Source: Gammaproteobacteria bacterium
Lineage (GTDB): Bacteria; Pseudomonadota; Gammaproteobacteria; Ga0077536
Direction of reading: 5' to 3'
Assembly: GCA_016874535.1 (NCBI GenBank)
Contig: VGUA01000001.1
Coordinates: 1 to 41,187, forward strand
DNA: 41,187 nucleotides
The notes below the pieces were generated by a model. The model saw only the letters and a list, made by a program, of their open reading frames with translations, ran no database searches and was not told the origin of the DNA. Positions 1 through 8,579 of this stretch are shown here, piece after piece; the first letter of the stretch is position 1; each line of letters begins with the position of its first letter. Both the position numbers and the translations under genes were made by a program.

Positions 1-2
1 AC

Positions 3-629
3 GGCACGCTGTTGCTGGCGGCCACTTGCACTACAAGTGTGTGGTTAATAGACAGCTCTATGGCTTCCGGCCTCGCCGCTGGGAGTGTTGCCGCCCTCAC
101 ATTCGGCGGAAAAATTGTCACATTTGGAGTTGGTATTGCGGGGATTGGAATTTCCCAGGCAGTGATGCCAGTTGCAGTGGAGCTTGCCGCACATAACCAT
201 TGGTGGCGGATGCGTCATCTGATTCTGCGCTACAGTCTGATTCTGGGCTGCGGCAGCTGCACTGCAACCGTTGTGCTCATGACCGCCAGTGAAGAAATTA
301 CACGTCTTCTCTACGAGCGAGGAGCGTTCGGAGAGAAGGCGACTCAAACGGTAGCTGCGGTACAATTTGCACTCGCAGCGCAAATCCCTTTTCACGTGCT
401 CGGGGTGCTGTTTGTACGCATGCTGTCTGTTCTTCAGGAAAACCGCAAAGTGCTTGTCATTGCAGCTTTGGGCACCGTGCTCAATATAGGTCTCAATCTG
501 GTTTTGATGCCGCGGTGGGGGGTGGTTGGCATCGCAGCCGCCACTTCGGTAATGTTCGCTGCAACCTGCGTGGCGTCAGGATGGTGCCTGAGAGCCCGCA
601 TGGAACATCTCTTGGCTACCGCGCCATGA
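3..629 (+). CDS. MurJ/MviN-like lipid-linked glycan flippase, C-terminal part
   Basis: The frame is open to the left edge, so the gene is cut by the window and only about 208 C-terminal residues are seen. The fragment is mostly hydrophobic with at least five likely membrane helices. It carries the MVF-family signature 'LYERGAF', followed by helices ending in 'LNIGLNLVLMPRWG', as in MurJ/MviN lipid II flippases and their paralogues in polysaccharide clusters. Members of this family move undecaprenyl-linked sugars across the inner membrane. The next gene, a methyltransferase, starts inside its stop codon (ATGA overlap at 626-629), so the two are cotranslated. With a methyltransferase and AsnB downstream, a surface-polysaccharide role is more likely than housekeeping MurJ, but this is inference. 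The DNA looks less GC-rich than the catabolic genes downstream. Confidence 0.8.
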   Translation, partial: GTLLLAATCTTSVWLIDSSMASGLAAGSVAALTFGGKIVTFGVGIAGIGISQAVMPVAVELAAHNHWWRMRHLILRYSLILGCGSCTATVVLMTASEEITRLLYERGAFGEKATQTVAAVQFALAAQIPFHVLGVLFVRMLSVLQENRKVLVIAALGTVLNIGLNLVLMPRWGVVGIAAATSVMFAATCVASGWCLRARMEHLLATAP

Positions 630-1327
630 CTAGGCGGATCAACCAATCGCTCATCTGGGATCATTTTCAGACCGAGGGAGTTGCTAGCTTTCAGAACAGC
701 GGGGCAAGAATGCGTGCCTTGGCGGCACGGCTCCAACGGGGGCAACGCGTGCTCAACATCGGCGTGGGCGCGGGCTTCCTTGAATCGTTTGCAGTGGCGC
801 GAGGTGTCGATGTGCATGCGCTTGACCCATCGAAGGCGGCGATTGAGGGGCTGCAGAATCGCTTGCAGCTTGCAGAACGAGCGGTTGTAGCGGGAGCGGA
901 TTCCATCCCATTTCAGTCCAAATATTTTGACGTGGTTGTCATGTCCGAGGTCCTGGAACATCTTGACGACGATACCCTGCATCGTGCGCTGACGGAGATT
1001 CAGCGCATCCTTCGCCCGGATGGGAAACTACTAATCACAGTGCCTTATGCCGAAGTGCTCTCTCAAGGTGAGGCAGTCTGCCCCTGCTGCGGGCAGAGAT
1101 TTCACCGGTGGGGACACCTGCGCAGTTTTACTCGCGAGAGCTTGGCTACAACACTGCGGGGCCACGGGTTTCAGTGTACCAAACTGAGTCTGGAGGCATT
1201 CCCGGACTGGCGCCGATCCGGGCTTCTAAATTTTGCCAAGTCACTTTCACGGTTTGTCATGGCCAAGCTGGGGATGGGCATTGCTCAGCCGTGCATATAT
1301 GCCGAAGCGACTGTCACAAAGTCATGA
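626..1327 (+). CDS. Class I SAM-dependent methyltransferase
   Basis: A 233-residue protein. The ATG at 626 overlaps the flippase stop; the frame extends further upstream but only through flippase coding sequence. The Rossmann fold is visible: motif I 'VLNIGVGAGF' near residues 45-55, an acidic residue after strand 2 in 'VHALDPS', 'FDVVVMSEVLEHL' for motifs II/III, and 'ILRPDGKLLITVP' as in UbiE/Methyltransf_11 proteins. A 'CPCCG' knuckle follows and then 'HLRSFTRESL', a pattern common in methyltransferases of polysaccharide or lipid modification. The acceptor is unknown. Translational coupling to the flippase suggests it methylates a glycan or its lipid carrier. Composition matches the flippase and differs from asnB, so these two may share an origin. 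Confidence 0.8.
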   Translation: MTRRINQSLIWDHFQTEGVASFQNSGARMRALAARLQRGQRVLNIGVGAGFLESFAVARGVDVHALDPSKAAIEGLQNRLQLAERAVVAGADSIPFQSKYFDVVVMSEVLEHLDDDTLHRALTEIQRILRPDGKLLITVPYAEVLSQGEAVCPCCGQRFHRWGHLRSFTRESLATTLRGHGFQCTKLSLEAFPDWRRSGLLNFAKSLSRFVMAKLGMGIAQPCIYAEATVTKS

Positions 1328-1363
1328 AAAATACCGCCTGAACCACGTGGATAACCAACAAGT

Positions 1364-3313
1364 ATGTGCGGCATAGCGGGTTCGCTGCAGAGCGGGACGG
1401 AATCGGATTTGGTAGCCGTCACCGCGTCGATGATGCAGGCCTTCCACCACCGCGGCCCGGACGCGGGCGATGTCTGGGTCGATCAGGACGCCGGCATCGC
1501 CCTCGGCCACCGTCGTCTCTCCATCCTCGACCTTTCGCCCGCAGGCGCTCAGCCCATGCATTCCAGCTGCGGGCGCTGGGTGCTGGTCTTCAATGGCGAA
1601 ATCTACAACTTCCAGTCCTTGCGCAAGGATCTGGAAGCCTTGGGTGCCGCATTCCGAGGCCACTCCGACACGGAGGTACTGCTCGCGGGTGTCGTGCACT
1701 GGGGGCTCGAGGAAACCCTGCGTCGCGCCAACGGTATGTTCGCCATTGGCCTGTGGGATCGGGCCGAGCGCAAGCTCCATCTCGCGCGAGACCGCTTTGG
1801 TGAGAAACCGCTCTATTACGGTTGGCATGGCGGCGTGTTCCTCTTCGCCTCCGAGCTCAAGGCTTTTCATGCGTGGAGGGGTTTCAAGCCCACGGTGAAC
1901 AGGGCGGCCCTGCCGCTCTATCTCCGGCACAACTACATTCCGGAGCCGCACAGCATCTATGAGGGGATCCTCAAGCTCGTGCCAGGGACGGTGCTTTCGA
2001 TCTCGGCCACCGAGCGCAATCAATATCCCGAGCCCCGGCCGTTTTTTTCACTCACCCAACTCATCGCCCACGGCAGATCAAACCCGGTTCAGGGCTCACC
2101 GGAGGACGGTGTGCACCTGCTGGAGCAGGCGCTCTCGCACTCCGTGGGCCTGCGCATGGTGGCGGATGTCCCCCTGGGAGCCTTTCTTTCAGGCGGAATC
2201 GACTCCTCCACCGTGGTCGCATTGATGCAGGCCCAGAGCACGAGGCCCATCAAAACCTTCAGCATTGGCTTTACCGAGGCTGGCTACGATGAAGCCCCCC
2301 ATGCGCGCGCGGTGGCCAGGCATCTGGGCACTGAGCATTCCGAACTCTACGTCACGCCAGAGGAAGCGCGTGCCGTCATCCCCTTGCTGCCTGAGATGTA
2401 TGACGAGCCTTTCGCGGATTCCTCGCAGATTCCGACCTACCTCGTCTCGAAGCTTGCGCGACAACAGGTGACGGTTGCGATGTCTGGCGACGCCGGGGAT
2501 GAACTCTTCGCGGGTTACTCGCGCTACAGCATCGGGGCCGATCTCTGGCGTCGGCAGTCTTCCCTGCCGCATCCCCTGCGCAAGGCTCTCGCAGGCTTGC
2601 TGACCACGGTAGCGCCGAGACATTGGGATCGCATTTTCTCTCTGCTCGGCCCCGTGCTGCCCGCCAAGCTGCGTCAACCCATGGCAGGCGACAAGCTCCA
2701 CAAATTCGCTGGCCTGCTAGGAATCGACGATCCGATGGCCATGTATCTGCAGCTCATCTCGCTGTGGAAACATCCCCTTGAGGTGGTACCCGGAATGACC
2801 GACACCTCGGATATCGTGGCGCGCGCCGCGGCGCTGCCCGCCAGTCTCAATACCGTCGAACGCATGATGGCGATCGACGCCGCGCATTATCTGCCGGGCG
2901 ACATTCTCACCAAGGTGGACAGGGCCAGCATGGCGGTGAGTCTGGAAGCCCGCGTGCCGCTGCTGGACAACGAGGTGGTCGAGCTTGCGTGGCGGATGCC
3001 GTATGCCTGGAAGGTCAGGAACGGGCAGGGCAAATGGGTGCTGCGCGAGGTGCTCGCGAAGCACGTGCCGCGCGAGATTTTCGAGCGGCCCAAGATGGGT
3101 TTCGGTGTGCCTATCGATGCCTGGCTGCGGGGCCCGCTCAAATCGTGGGCCGAGGAGCTGCTGTCCGAAGAGCGCCTCCGACGAGCGGGATATTTCGACC
3201 CGGCACCCATACGCACCGCATGGAAAGCCCATCTCGCGGGCGGCCAGAACCTGCAGTATCAGCTCTGGGGTGTGCTCTGTTTCGAAGCCTGGCGCGAGCG
3301 CTGGGGCCACTGA
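1364..3313 (+). CDS. asnB: Asparagine synthase (glutamine-hydrolysing), AsnB family
   Basis: A 649-residue cytoplasmic amidotransferase. It starts MCGIAG, so Cys2 is the N-terminal glutaminase nucleophile once Met is removed, which fixes the start. The class II glutaminase domain covers roughly residues 2-200, with 'HRRLSI', 'FNGEIYN' and 'GHSDTEVLL'. The synthetase domain follows, with the pyrophosphatase loop 'LSGGIDSS' near residue 275 and 'AMSGDAGDELFAGY'. The family uses glutamine and ATP to amidate aspartate. Copies of about 640 residues beside flippases and glycosyltransferases are common in exopolysaccharide clusters and may amidate sugar acids there. The 36-base gap from the methyltransferase allows one operon. 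No clear Shine-Dalgarno site is seen. A 7-bp inverted repeat around the stop (3303-3309/3322-3328) has no T-run. Confidence 0.93.
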   Translation: MCGIAGSLQSGTESDLVAVTASMMQAFHHRGPDAGDVWVDQDAGIALGHRRLSILDLSPAGAQPMHSSCGRWVLVFNGEIYNFQSLRKDLEALGAAFRGHSDTEVLLAGVVHWGLEETLRRANGMFAIGLWDRAERKLHLARDRFGEKPLYYGWHGGVFLFASELKAFHAWRGFKPTVNRAALPLYLRHNYIPEPHSIYEGILKLVPGTVLSISATERNQYPEPRPFFSLTQLIAHGRSNPVQGSPEDGVHLLEQALSHSVGLRMVADVPLGAFLSGGIDSSTVVALMQAQSTRPIKTFSIGFTEAGYDEAPHARAVARHLGTEHSELYVTPEEARAVIPLLPEMYDEPFADSSQIPTYLVSKLARQQVTVAMSGDAGDELFAGYSRYSIGADLWRRQSSLPHPLRKALAGLLTTVAPRHWDRIFSLLGPVLPAKLRQPMAGDKLHKFAGLLGIDDPMAMYLQLISLWKHPLEVVPGMTDTSDIVARAAALPASLNTVERMMAIDAAHYLPGDILTKVDRASMAVSLEARVPLLDNEVVELAWRMPYAWKVRNGQGKWVLREVLAKHVPREIFERPKMGFGVPIDAWLRGPLKSWAEELLSEERLRRAGYFDPAPIRTAWKAHLAGGQNLQYQLWGVLCFEAWRERWGH

Positions 3314-3516
3314 CGCGCTCTTGGCCCCGCCTCGTGAGAGCAAAACTTCGGCAATGCCTTTCCGGAGTCGCAAAAAAAGCCGCCGCAGCGCCCGTGAAGA
3401 GGCGCAACAAGCCTCAATCCCGATGTATTCCGGGCTTCAACCTGATTATTCTGTGACCTGAAACCGGCGCCCGCTGTGGGGTCGGATACGTCCGAAGCAA
3501 TCTGCCGGAGGCTCTT

Positions 3517-4383
3517 TTGCTCACTTACAACAAACCCACCACCGTGGATGAAGCGGTCATCCTCCTGCAGCAACCGCAGCACGCCGCCCGCGCGCTGGCA
3601 GGCGGGACGGATCTGCTGGTAGAGCTGCGCAGCGGACGTCTAGCGGCGCAAGGCATCGTCGATCTGAAACGCATCCCGGAATTGCGCGCGCTGCGTGCAG
3701 AGCAGGATGGCTTTCGCATTGGTGCCGCCGTTTCCGGCGCAGAGCTGGGCGAACACGCCACGCTCAAGGCCATGTGGCCCGGTGTGGTGGAGGCTGCCAA
3801 TCTCATTGGCTCCACCCAAATTCAGGGGCGGGCGAGTCTCGGAGGCAATCTCTGCAATGCCTCGCCTGCTGCGGACAGCGTGCCCGCCCTCATCGCGGCT
3901 GGCGCTCGCTGCACGGTGGCCGGACCCGGCGGGCGGCGCGAAGTGCCGGTGGAGAGCATCGTCACCGGGCCTGGCAAGACCAGCCTCGTCTCAGGCGAAT
4001 TCGTCGTCGATTTCGTGCTGCCCGCACAGGCAGCGCGCGGTGGAGATGCTTATCTCCGTTTCATTCCGCGCACGGAAATGGATATCGCGGTGGTTGGCGT
4101 GGCGGTGAATCTGACGCTGGACGCAGCAGGAGTCTGCACGACGGCCCGCGTGGCGGTGGGCGCCGTGGCGCCAACGGCGCGACTTGTGGACGCGGCCGGT
4201 GCGGCGCTGGTGGGTACTACCGTTGATGAGACGGCACTCAACGCCCTGATGGCCGCGGTGCGCGCGGCCTGCGCGCCCATCAACGACAAACGCGGCACCA
4301 TCGAATTCCGTACCCATGTGGCAGGCGTTCTTGCCGGACGTGCCGCGAAGATTGCGCTTGATCGCGCGAGGAGTCGGGCATGA
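3517..4383 (+). CDS. Molybdenum hydroxylase FAD-binding (medium) subunit
   Basis: A 288-residue FAD subunit of a xanthine dehydrogenase/CO dehydrogenase-type enzyme, the size usual for a separate medium subunit. The FAD-binding motif 'AGGTDLLVE' lies near residues 28-36 and the second, 'SLGGNLCNASPAAD', near 107-120. The C-terminal CO_deh_flav_C domain follows. It passes electrons from the [2Fe-2S] subunit to an external acceptor. The start is TTG at 3517, supported by GGAGG at 3507-3511 with 5-base spacing and by the start of homology at 'LTYNKPTTVDEA'. Its stop overlaps the ATG of the iron-sulfur subunit (ATGA at 4380-4383). The gene order M-S-L suggests an aromatic or heteroaromatic hydroxylase, or a 4-hydroxybenzoyl-CoA reductase-like enzyme. 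The substrate is unknown. Confidence 0.9.
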   Translation: MLTYNKPTTVDEAVILLQQPQHAARALAGGTDLLVELRSGRLAAQGIVDLKRIPELRALRAEQDGFRIGAAVSGAELGEHATLKAMWPGVVEAANLIGSTQIQGRASLGGNLCNASPAADSVPALIAAGARCTVAGPGGRREVPVESIVTGPGKTSLVSGEFVVDFVLPAQAARGGDAYLRFIPRTEMDIAVVGVAVNLTLDAAGVCTTARVAVGAVAPTARLVDAAGAALVGTTVDETALNALMAAVRAACAPINDKRGTIEFRTHVAGVLAGRAAKIALDRARSRA

Positions 4384-4856
4384 GCAAGCATCATATTTCC
4401 ACCACCATCAACGGCGAACCCGTCGAGTTCCTGTGTGACACCGCCCAAACTCTCCTCGATGTCCTGCGCGACGAACTGGGTCTGACCGGATCCAAGGAAG
4501 GCTGTGGTTCGGGGGATTGCGGCGCATGCAGCGTGCTCGTCGAAGGGCGTCTCGTGTGCGCCTGCCTCGTGCTCGCGGCCGAGGTGGATCGCTGCGCAGT
4601 GGAGACCATTGAAGGTGTCGCCCAAGGTAATGCCCTGCATCCGCTGCAGCAGGTATTCCTGAACGAAGCCGCCCTGCAATGTGGCATCTGTACCCCCGGC
4701 ATCATCGTGGCTGCCAAGGCGCTGCTCGAGAAGAACCCGGATCCGGATGAGGAAGAGATCCGCTTCTGGCTGGCGGGCAACCTCTGCCGGTGCACGGGCT
4801 ACGACAAGATCGTCCGCGCGGTCCAGCAGGCCGCGCTCGTCATGAGGAGTGCATGA
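4380..4856 (+). CDS. Molybdenum hydroxylase [2Fe-2S] (small) subunit
   Basis: A 158-residue electron-transfer subunit with both expected clusters. The plant-ferredoxin-type cluster uses C42, C47, C50 and C62 (spacing C-x4-C-x2-C-x11-C). The C-terminal four-helix domain cluster uses C101, C104, C136 and C138 ('QCGICTPG' and 'NLCRCTGY'). This is the standard xanthine oxidase family arrangement, relaying electrons from the Mo-pterin in the large subunit to FAD in the medium subunit. All eight ligands are present and length is typical. Its ATG overlaps the stop of the FAD subunit by four bases, and the large subunit begins directly downstream, so the three are cotranslated. No export signal is seen, consistent with a cytoplasmic enzyme. 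Confidence 0.95.
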   Translation: MSKHHISTTINGEPVEFLCDTAQTLLDVLRDELGLTGSKEGCGSGDCGACSVLVEGRLVCACLVLAAEVDRCAVETIEGVAQGNALHPLQQVFLNEAALQCGICTPGIIVAAKALLEKNPDPDEEEIRFWLAGNLCRCTGYDKIVRAVQQAALVMRSA

Positions 4857-4859
4857 ACC

Positions 4860-7120
4860 ATGGGCAATGAAGAACAGCAATTCAAATGGGTAGGTACCCG
4901 GCAGGTTCGCCCGGATGGCGTGACAAGGTCACGGGGCAGGCCAACTACGGTGCGGATTTCAGCCTGCCCGGCATGATCACCGGGCGCGTGCTGAGGAGCC
5001 CTCATGCCCACGCGCGCATCGTTTCGATAGACACCACCGAGGCCGGCAAGCTGGCTGGTGTGCGTGCCGTGGTGACCGCCGCGGATTTTCCCGATCTGCC
5101 TTCGGAAGTCGTTGCCGGCGGCGAGTCGCCCGTGAATTACCGCTACATCTCCTGCAACGCGATCGCGCGCGACAAGGTTCTCTATGAAGGGCACGCGGTG
5201 GCGGCGGTCGCTGCCATCAGTGCCGGCGTCGCCGAGCAGGCGTTGAAGCTGATTCGCGTCGAGTACGAAGTCCTGCCGCATGTGATCGATGTACGCGATG
5301 CGATGCGGGACGACGCACCGTTGCTGCATGACAACCTCTACACGGAGGGCGTCGATCCCAAACCCACCAAGCCCTCCAACATCGCCAAGCGCACCGAATT
5401 CCTGCTGGGCGATCCGGCGGCAGGTTTTGCGGAATCTGAAATCATTCTCGAGCGCAGCTACACCACCCAGCCTGTGCATCAGGGCTATATCGAACCCCAT
5501 GCCTGTGTCGCCAGTGTCGCCGCCGATGGCATGACCACGGTCTGGTCCAGCAGCCAAGGTCAATTCATGGTGCGGGAGTTCTGCGCCAAGCTGCTGAAGA
5601 TCGCGGACTCCGACATCCGCGTTCTCCCGGCTGAAATCGGGGGCGGTTTCGGCGGCAAGACCACCGTCTATCTGGAACCTCTCGCCATCGCCCTGTCGCG
5701 CAAGTCGGGTCGGCCCGTGAAGATGGTCATGAGCCGTGAAGAAGTGTTCAAGGCCTCCGGCCCCACGTCTGGTGGCGTCCTGCAGGTGAAGCTCGGTGCG
5801 CGGCGTGATGGCACCTTGGTGGCTGCGGAATGCGAGCTTGCTTATCAGGCCGGCGCGTTTCCGGGCTCGCCCGCGATTCCCGGGTGCATGACGGCCTTTG
5901 CCTGCTACGACATCCCCAATGCCAGGACCGTGGGTTATGACGTGGTGTCGAATCGCCCCAAGTGCGCGGCCTATCGCGCGCCCGGCGCTCCCATGGCGGC
6001 GTTTGCAGTGGAGTCGGCACTGGATGAACTTGCGCTCGAGCTCGGCATGGATCCTGTTGAACTGCGCCTCAAGAATGCGGCGAAGGAAGGCACGCGCGCG
6101 CTCTATGGTCCGAAGATGCCAGTGATCGGCTTCGTAGAGACCCTGGAAGCAGCTCGCGCGCACGCCCACTACAACACACCGCTCAAGGCCAATCAGGGCC
6201 GCGGTATCGCCTCGGGCTTCTGGTTCAACATCGGAGGCCAATCCAGCGCAGCCGTCCATATCAACGAGGATGGTACCGCCGAGGTAGTCACCGGCAACCC
6301 GGATATCGGGGGTTCACGTGCGTCCATGGCCATCATGGCGGCAGAAGTTCTTGGCATCGACTACGCCAAGGTGAAACCGCTCATTGGCGACACGGCGTCC
6401 GTTGGCTACTGCTTTCTCACAGGTGGCAGCCGCGTGACCTTCGCCACCGGCAAGGCGGTGGTGGAAGCCGCCAACGATGTGGTGCAGCAGTTGCGGGCAC
6501 GCGCGGCCAAGATCTGGAAGTGCGAGGTGGATGAGGTCATCTGGAAAGACGGTGTAGCCCACCCTGCCCAAGGCCAGACCGATACCCGCACCCAGCTCTC
6601 ACTCGCGGAAATCGCGGCCAGTGCAGCACGCACCGGGGGCCCCATCAGCGGCAAGGCCTCACTCAATGTGGGTGGCGCTGGTCCGGGTTTCGGGACCCAT
6701 TTGTGTGATGTGGAAGTGGATCCGGAAACCGGGCGGGTGACGGTGCTCCGCTATACCGTGATTCAGGATGTGGGACGCGCCATCCATCCCGGTTACGTGG
6801 AAGGCCAGATGCAGGGCGGTGCCGCCCAAGGCATTGGCTGGGCCCTGAACGAAGAGTATGTGTACGACGATCAGGGCAGGCTGCAGAACTCGGGCTTCCT
6901 GGATTACCGCATGCCGGTGGCCTCCGACCTGCCGATGATCGACGCTGTATTGGTGGAGGTCCCGAATCCCGCGCATCCCTTCGGTGTGCGCGGTGTGGGG
7001 GAGGTGCCCATCGTGCCGCCACTCGCCGCGGTCGCGAATGCCGTGGCGCGGGCCTCCGGTGTCCGGGTGAATGATCTGCCCATCTCACCACCCCGCCTGC
7101 TGGCGGCCCTGATGAAATGA
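4860..7120 (+). CDS. Molybdenum hydroxylase Mo-pterin-binding (large) subunit, apparent -1 frameshift near the N-terminus
   Basis: The large catalytic subunit of the xanthine dehydrogenase family. The uninterrupted frame runs from an ATG at 4886 (744 residues), but the family N-terminus lies in another frame from the ATG at 4860, behind GAGGAG at 4844-4849. That frame reads 'FKWVGTRQVRPDGV', and the continuation 'DKVTGQANYGADF' is in the downstream frame. One base appears missing at about 4920-4922. The rest is intact: Mo-pterin motif 'GGGFGGK' near residue 250, an active-site loop 'AYRAPGAP', and 'GVRGVGEVP' near residue 700, whose Glu aligns with the catalytic Glu of the family. It hydroxylates, or in some relatives reduces, (hetero)aromatic or CoA-linked substrates. 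If the deletion is real, initiation at 4886 would replace about the first 20 residues with unrelated ones. Confidence 0.9.
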
Positions 7121-7162
7121 GCGCGCAGTGCCCGGTGGTCTTCCCATCGGGCACCCGCTCCC

Positions 7163-7411
7163 ATGGCTACCGTCCTGCTCCAACCTGAATTCGCGCGTCG
7201 TAATACGGCGGGTCAGCGTTTGGTCGAGGTCGACGCCGATACCTGCCAGGCGCTTATCGAACGGATGGATGAACGCTTCCCGGGATTCGCGGACGCGATA
7301 GCCACGGGGGTGGCCGTAGCCATCGATGGCCAGATTTACCCAGACCCGCTGCAACAGGACCTGCGGCCCGACAGTGAGGTCTGCTTCCTGCCGGCGTTGG
7401 AGGGGGGATGA
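7163..7411 (+). CDS. MoaD/ThiS-like sulfur-carrier protein
   Basis: An 82-residue protein ending in Gly-Gly, with a beta-grasp pattern: 'VEVDADTCQALIERMDERFPG' followed by 'VAVAIDGQIY' and 'SEVCFLPALEGG'. The C-terminal GG is thiocarboxylated in MoaD (molybdopterin synthase small subunit) and ThiS, and the phrase 'EVCFLPALEGG' is characteristic of the MoaD/ThiS fold. It begins 42 bases after the Mo-hydroxylase large subunit on the same strand, so it is probably the last gene of that operon and supplies sulfur for the pterin cofactor. It could instead serve another sulfur-transfer route. No MoaE, MoeB or other Mo-cofactor gene is present in the window. Confidence 0.75.
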   Translation: MATVLLQPEFARRNTAGQRLVEVDADTCQALIERMDERFPGFADAIATGVAVAIDGQIYPDPLQQDLRPDSEVCFLPALEGG

Positions 7412-7473
7412 TCGCAATGTCTCGGGAGAGCGCTGTGGGTAGCGGTTCTCGCGAAATTTCTGTCTGGTGAGTT

Positions 7474-8454
7474 TCAGCGCACCTCTGCAGGCGCCGACTC
7501 CAATCTTGGCCGAGCCCTCCCTATCCCCCCTTCCTGCAGGATAGCGCGGGGGATGGTGCCCTTCACATGGCTGAGCAGTCCCAGCTTTTCCATGGCCAGC
7601 AATGACCAATACACCACGTCGATCTCATACCAGGCGAAGCCCGCGCGGGCAGCGGCGCCATAGCGGTGATGGTTGTTGTGCCAACCCGCGCCCAACATGA
7701 GGAGTGCGAGCAGCGGGCGGTTCACTGATCGATCCTTCAAATTCGGGTAGCGCCGATAACCGCCCGGAATCTGCGGCATGTGCCCGATGGAATTGACCAG
7801 CGAAGTCATGTGCAAGGCGAGTGTCGTCGGCAGGTATCCGCCCCAGAGCAGTGCTGACCAGCCATTGATGCTCGAGCCAAACCAGCCGGCGTCACCCGCC
7901 AGCCACAGGGCCGGCACCATGAGGTACAGCGGGACCCAGTAATACTTGTTGAGCCACCGCAGTTCCGGGTAGCGCGCGTAATCGGCAACCACATCCAGAT
8001 CCGTGTTGAGCTGGCTGGCATCGGTGAGCCAGCGCGCATGCGCGTGCCAGAATCCCTTGTACACCGGGGTATGGGGATCCTGCTCCGTATCGGCAAAGCG
8101 ATGATGGGTGCGATGGGTCGCCGCCCACCACAGCGGACCGCGCTGCCCGCATTGGGTGCCGATCAGGGCCAGCAGGAATTGCATCAGCCGTCCTGCGCGG
8201 TAGGCGGCATGCGCGAAGTAACGGTGATACACCGCCTCCATCGCCCAGATGCGGATGAGATAACTCACCAGCAAGAGCGTGAGCAATGGCCAGGTGGGCG
8301 GGAAGAGCACGAGCGCCGCGATCGCTCCTATGTGTCGTCCGCCTACGCGAAGGAAAGCCAGCCACACCGGATCTCCGGTCTGGAGACCCAGGCGTGGCTG
8401 GTTTCGGGGTCTGTTGGACCTGACCGCGCCTAAGAACCTTACCCGCGCGGACAT
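7474..8454 (-). CDS. Acyl-CoA/fatty acid desaturase, membrane di-iron type
   Basis: A 326-residue membrane desaturase with all three histidine boxes: 'HRYFAH' (about residues 77-82), 'HRTHH' (114-118) and 'HNNHH' (259-263). These match the delta-9 acyl-CoA desaturase/stearoyl-CoA desaturase family, which puts a double bond in an acyl chain using O2 and a di-iron centre. Hydrophobic stretches before box 1 and between boxes 2 and 3 fit four membrane spans with the boxes on the cytoplasmic face. I chose the ATG at 8454; a GTG at 8514 would add 20 residues without family features. It converges on the MoaD-like gene with 62 bases between them, so it is a separate transcription unit. It may tune membrane fluidity or act on pathway acyl-CoAs. 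Confidence 0.9.
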   Translation of the reverse strand: MSARVRFLGAVRSNRPRNQPRLGLQTGDPVWLAFLRVGGRHIGAIAALVLFPPTWPLLTLLLVSYLIRIWAMEAVYHRYFAHAAYRAGRLMQFLLALIGTQCGQRGPLWWAATHRTHHRFADTEQDPHTPVYKGFWHAHARWLTDASQLNTDLDVVADYARYPELRWLNKYYWVPLYLMVPALWLAGDAGWFGSSINGWSALLWGGYLPTTLALHMTSLVNSIGHMPQIPGGYRRYPNLKDRSVNRPLLALLMLGAGWHNNHHRYGAAARAGFAWYEIDVVYWSLLAMEKLGLLSHVKGTIPRAILQEGGIGRARPRLESAPAEVR

Positions 8455-8579
8455 TCCCGCCCGAGCCCCAAGCTTGGGTAGTGCTTTTGGGGTTGGGCCA
8501 CCGTTGCAAATCACCTGCGCTCACAGGGATTTGTGAATTGCGACTAGAATCCTTTCACGACCAACGACTTGGAATACGC

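Noticed and set aside
3303-3328. GGGGCCA/TGGCCCC inverted repeat around the asnB stop
   Set aside because: The 13-base loop and missing T-run make a terminator call unsafe.
4799-6259. A 486-residue open frame on the minus strand across the Mo-hydroxylase large subunit gene
   Set aside because: It is antisense to a conserved gene, has no recognisable motif, and long empty frames are expected on the reverse strand of GC-rich genes.
7425-7451. Imperfect inverted repeat between the MoaD-like and desaturase genes
   Set aside because: The arms (GAGAGCGCT and AGCGGTTCTC) pair only with a bulge, and there is no T-run.
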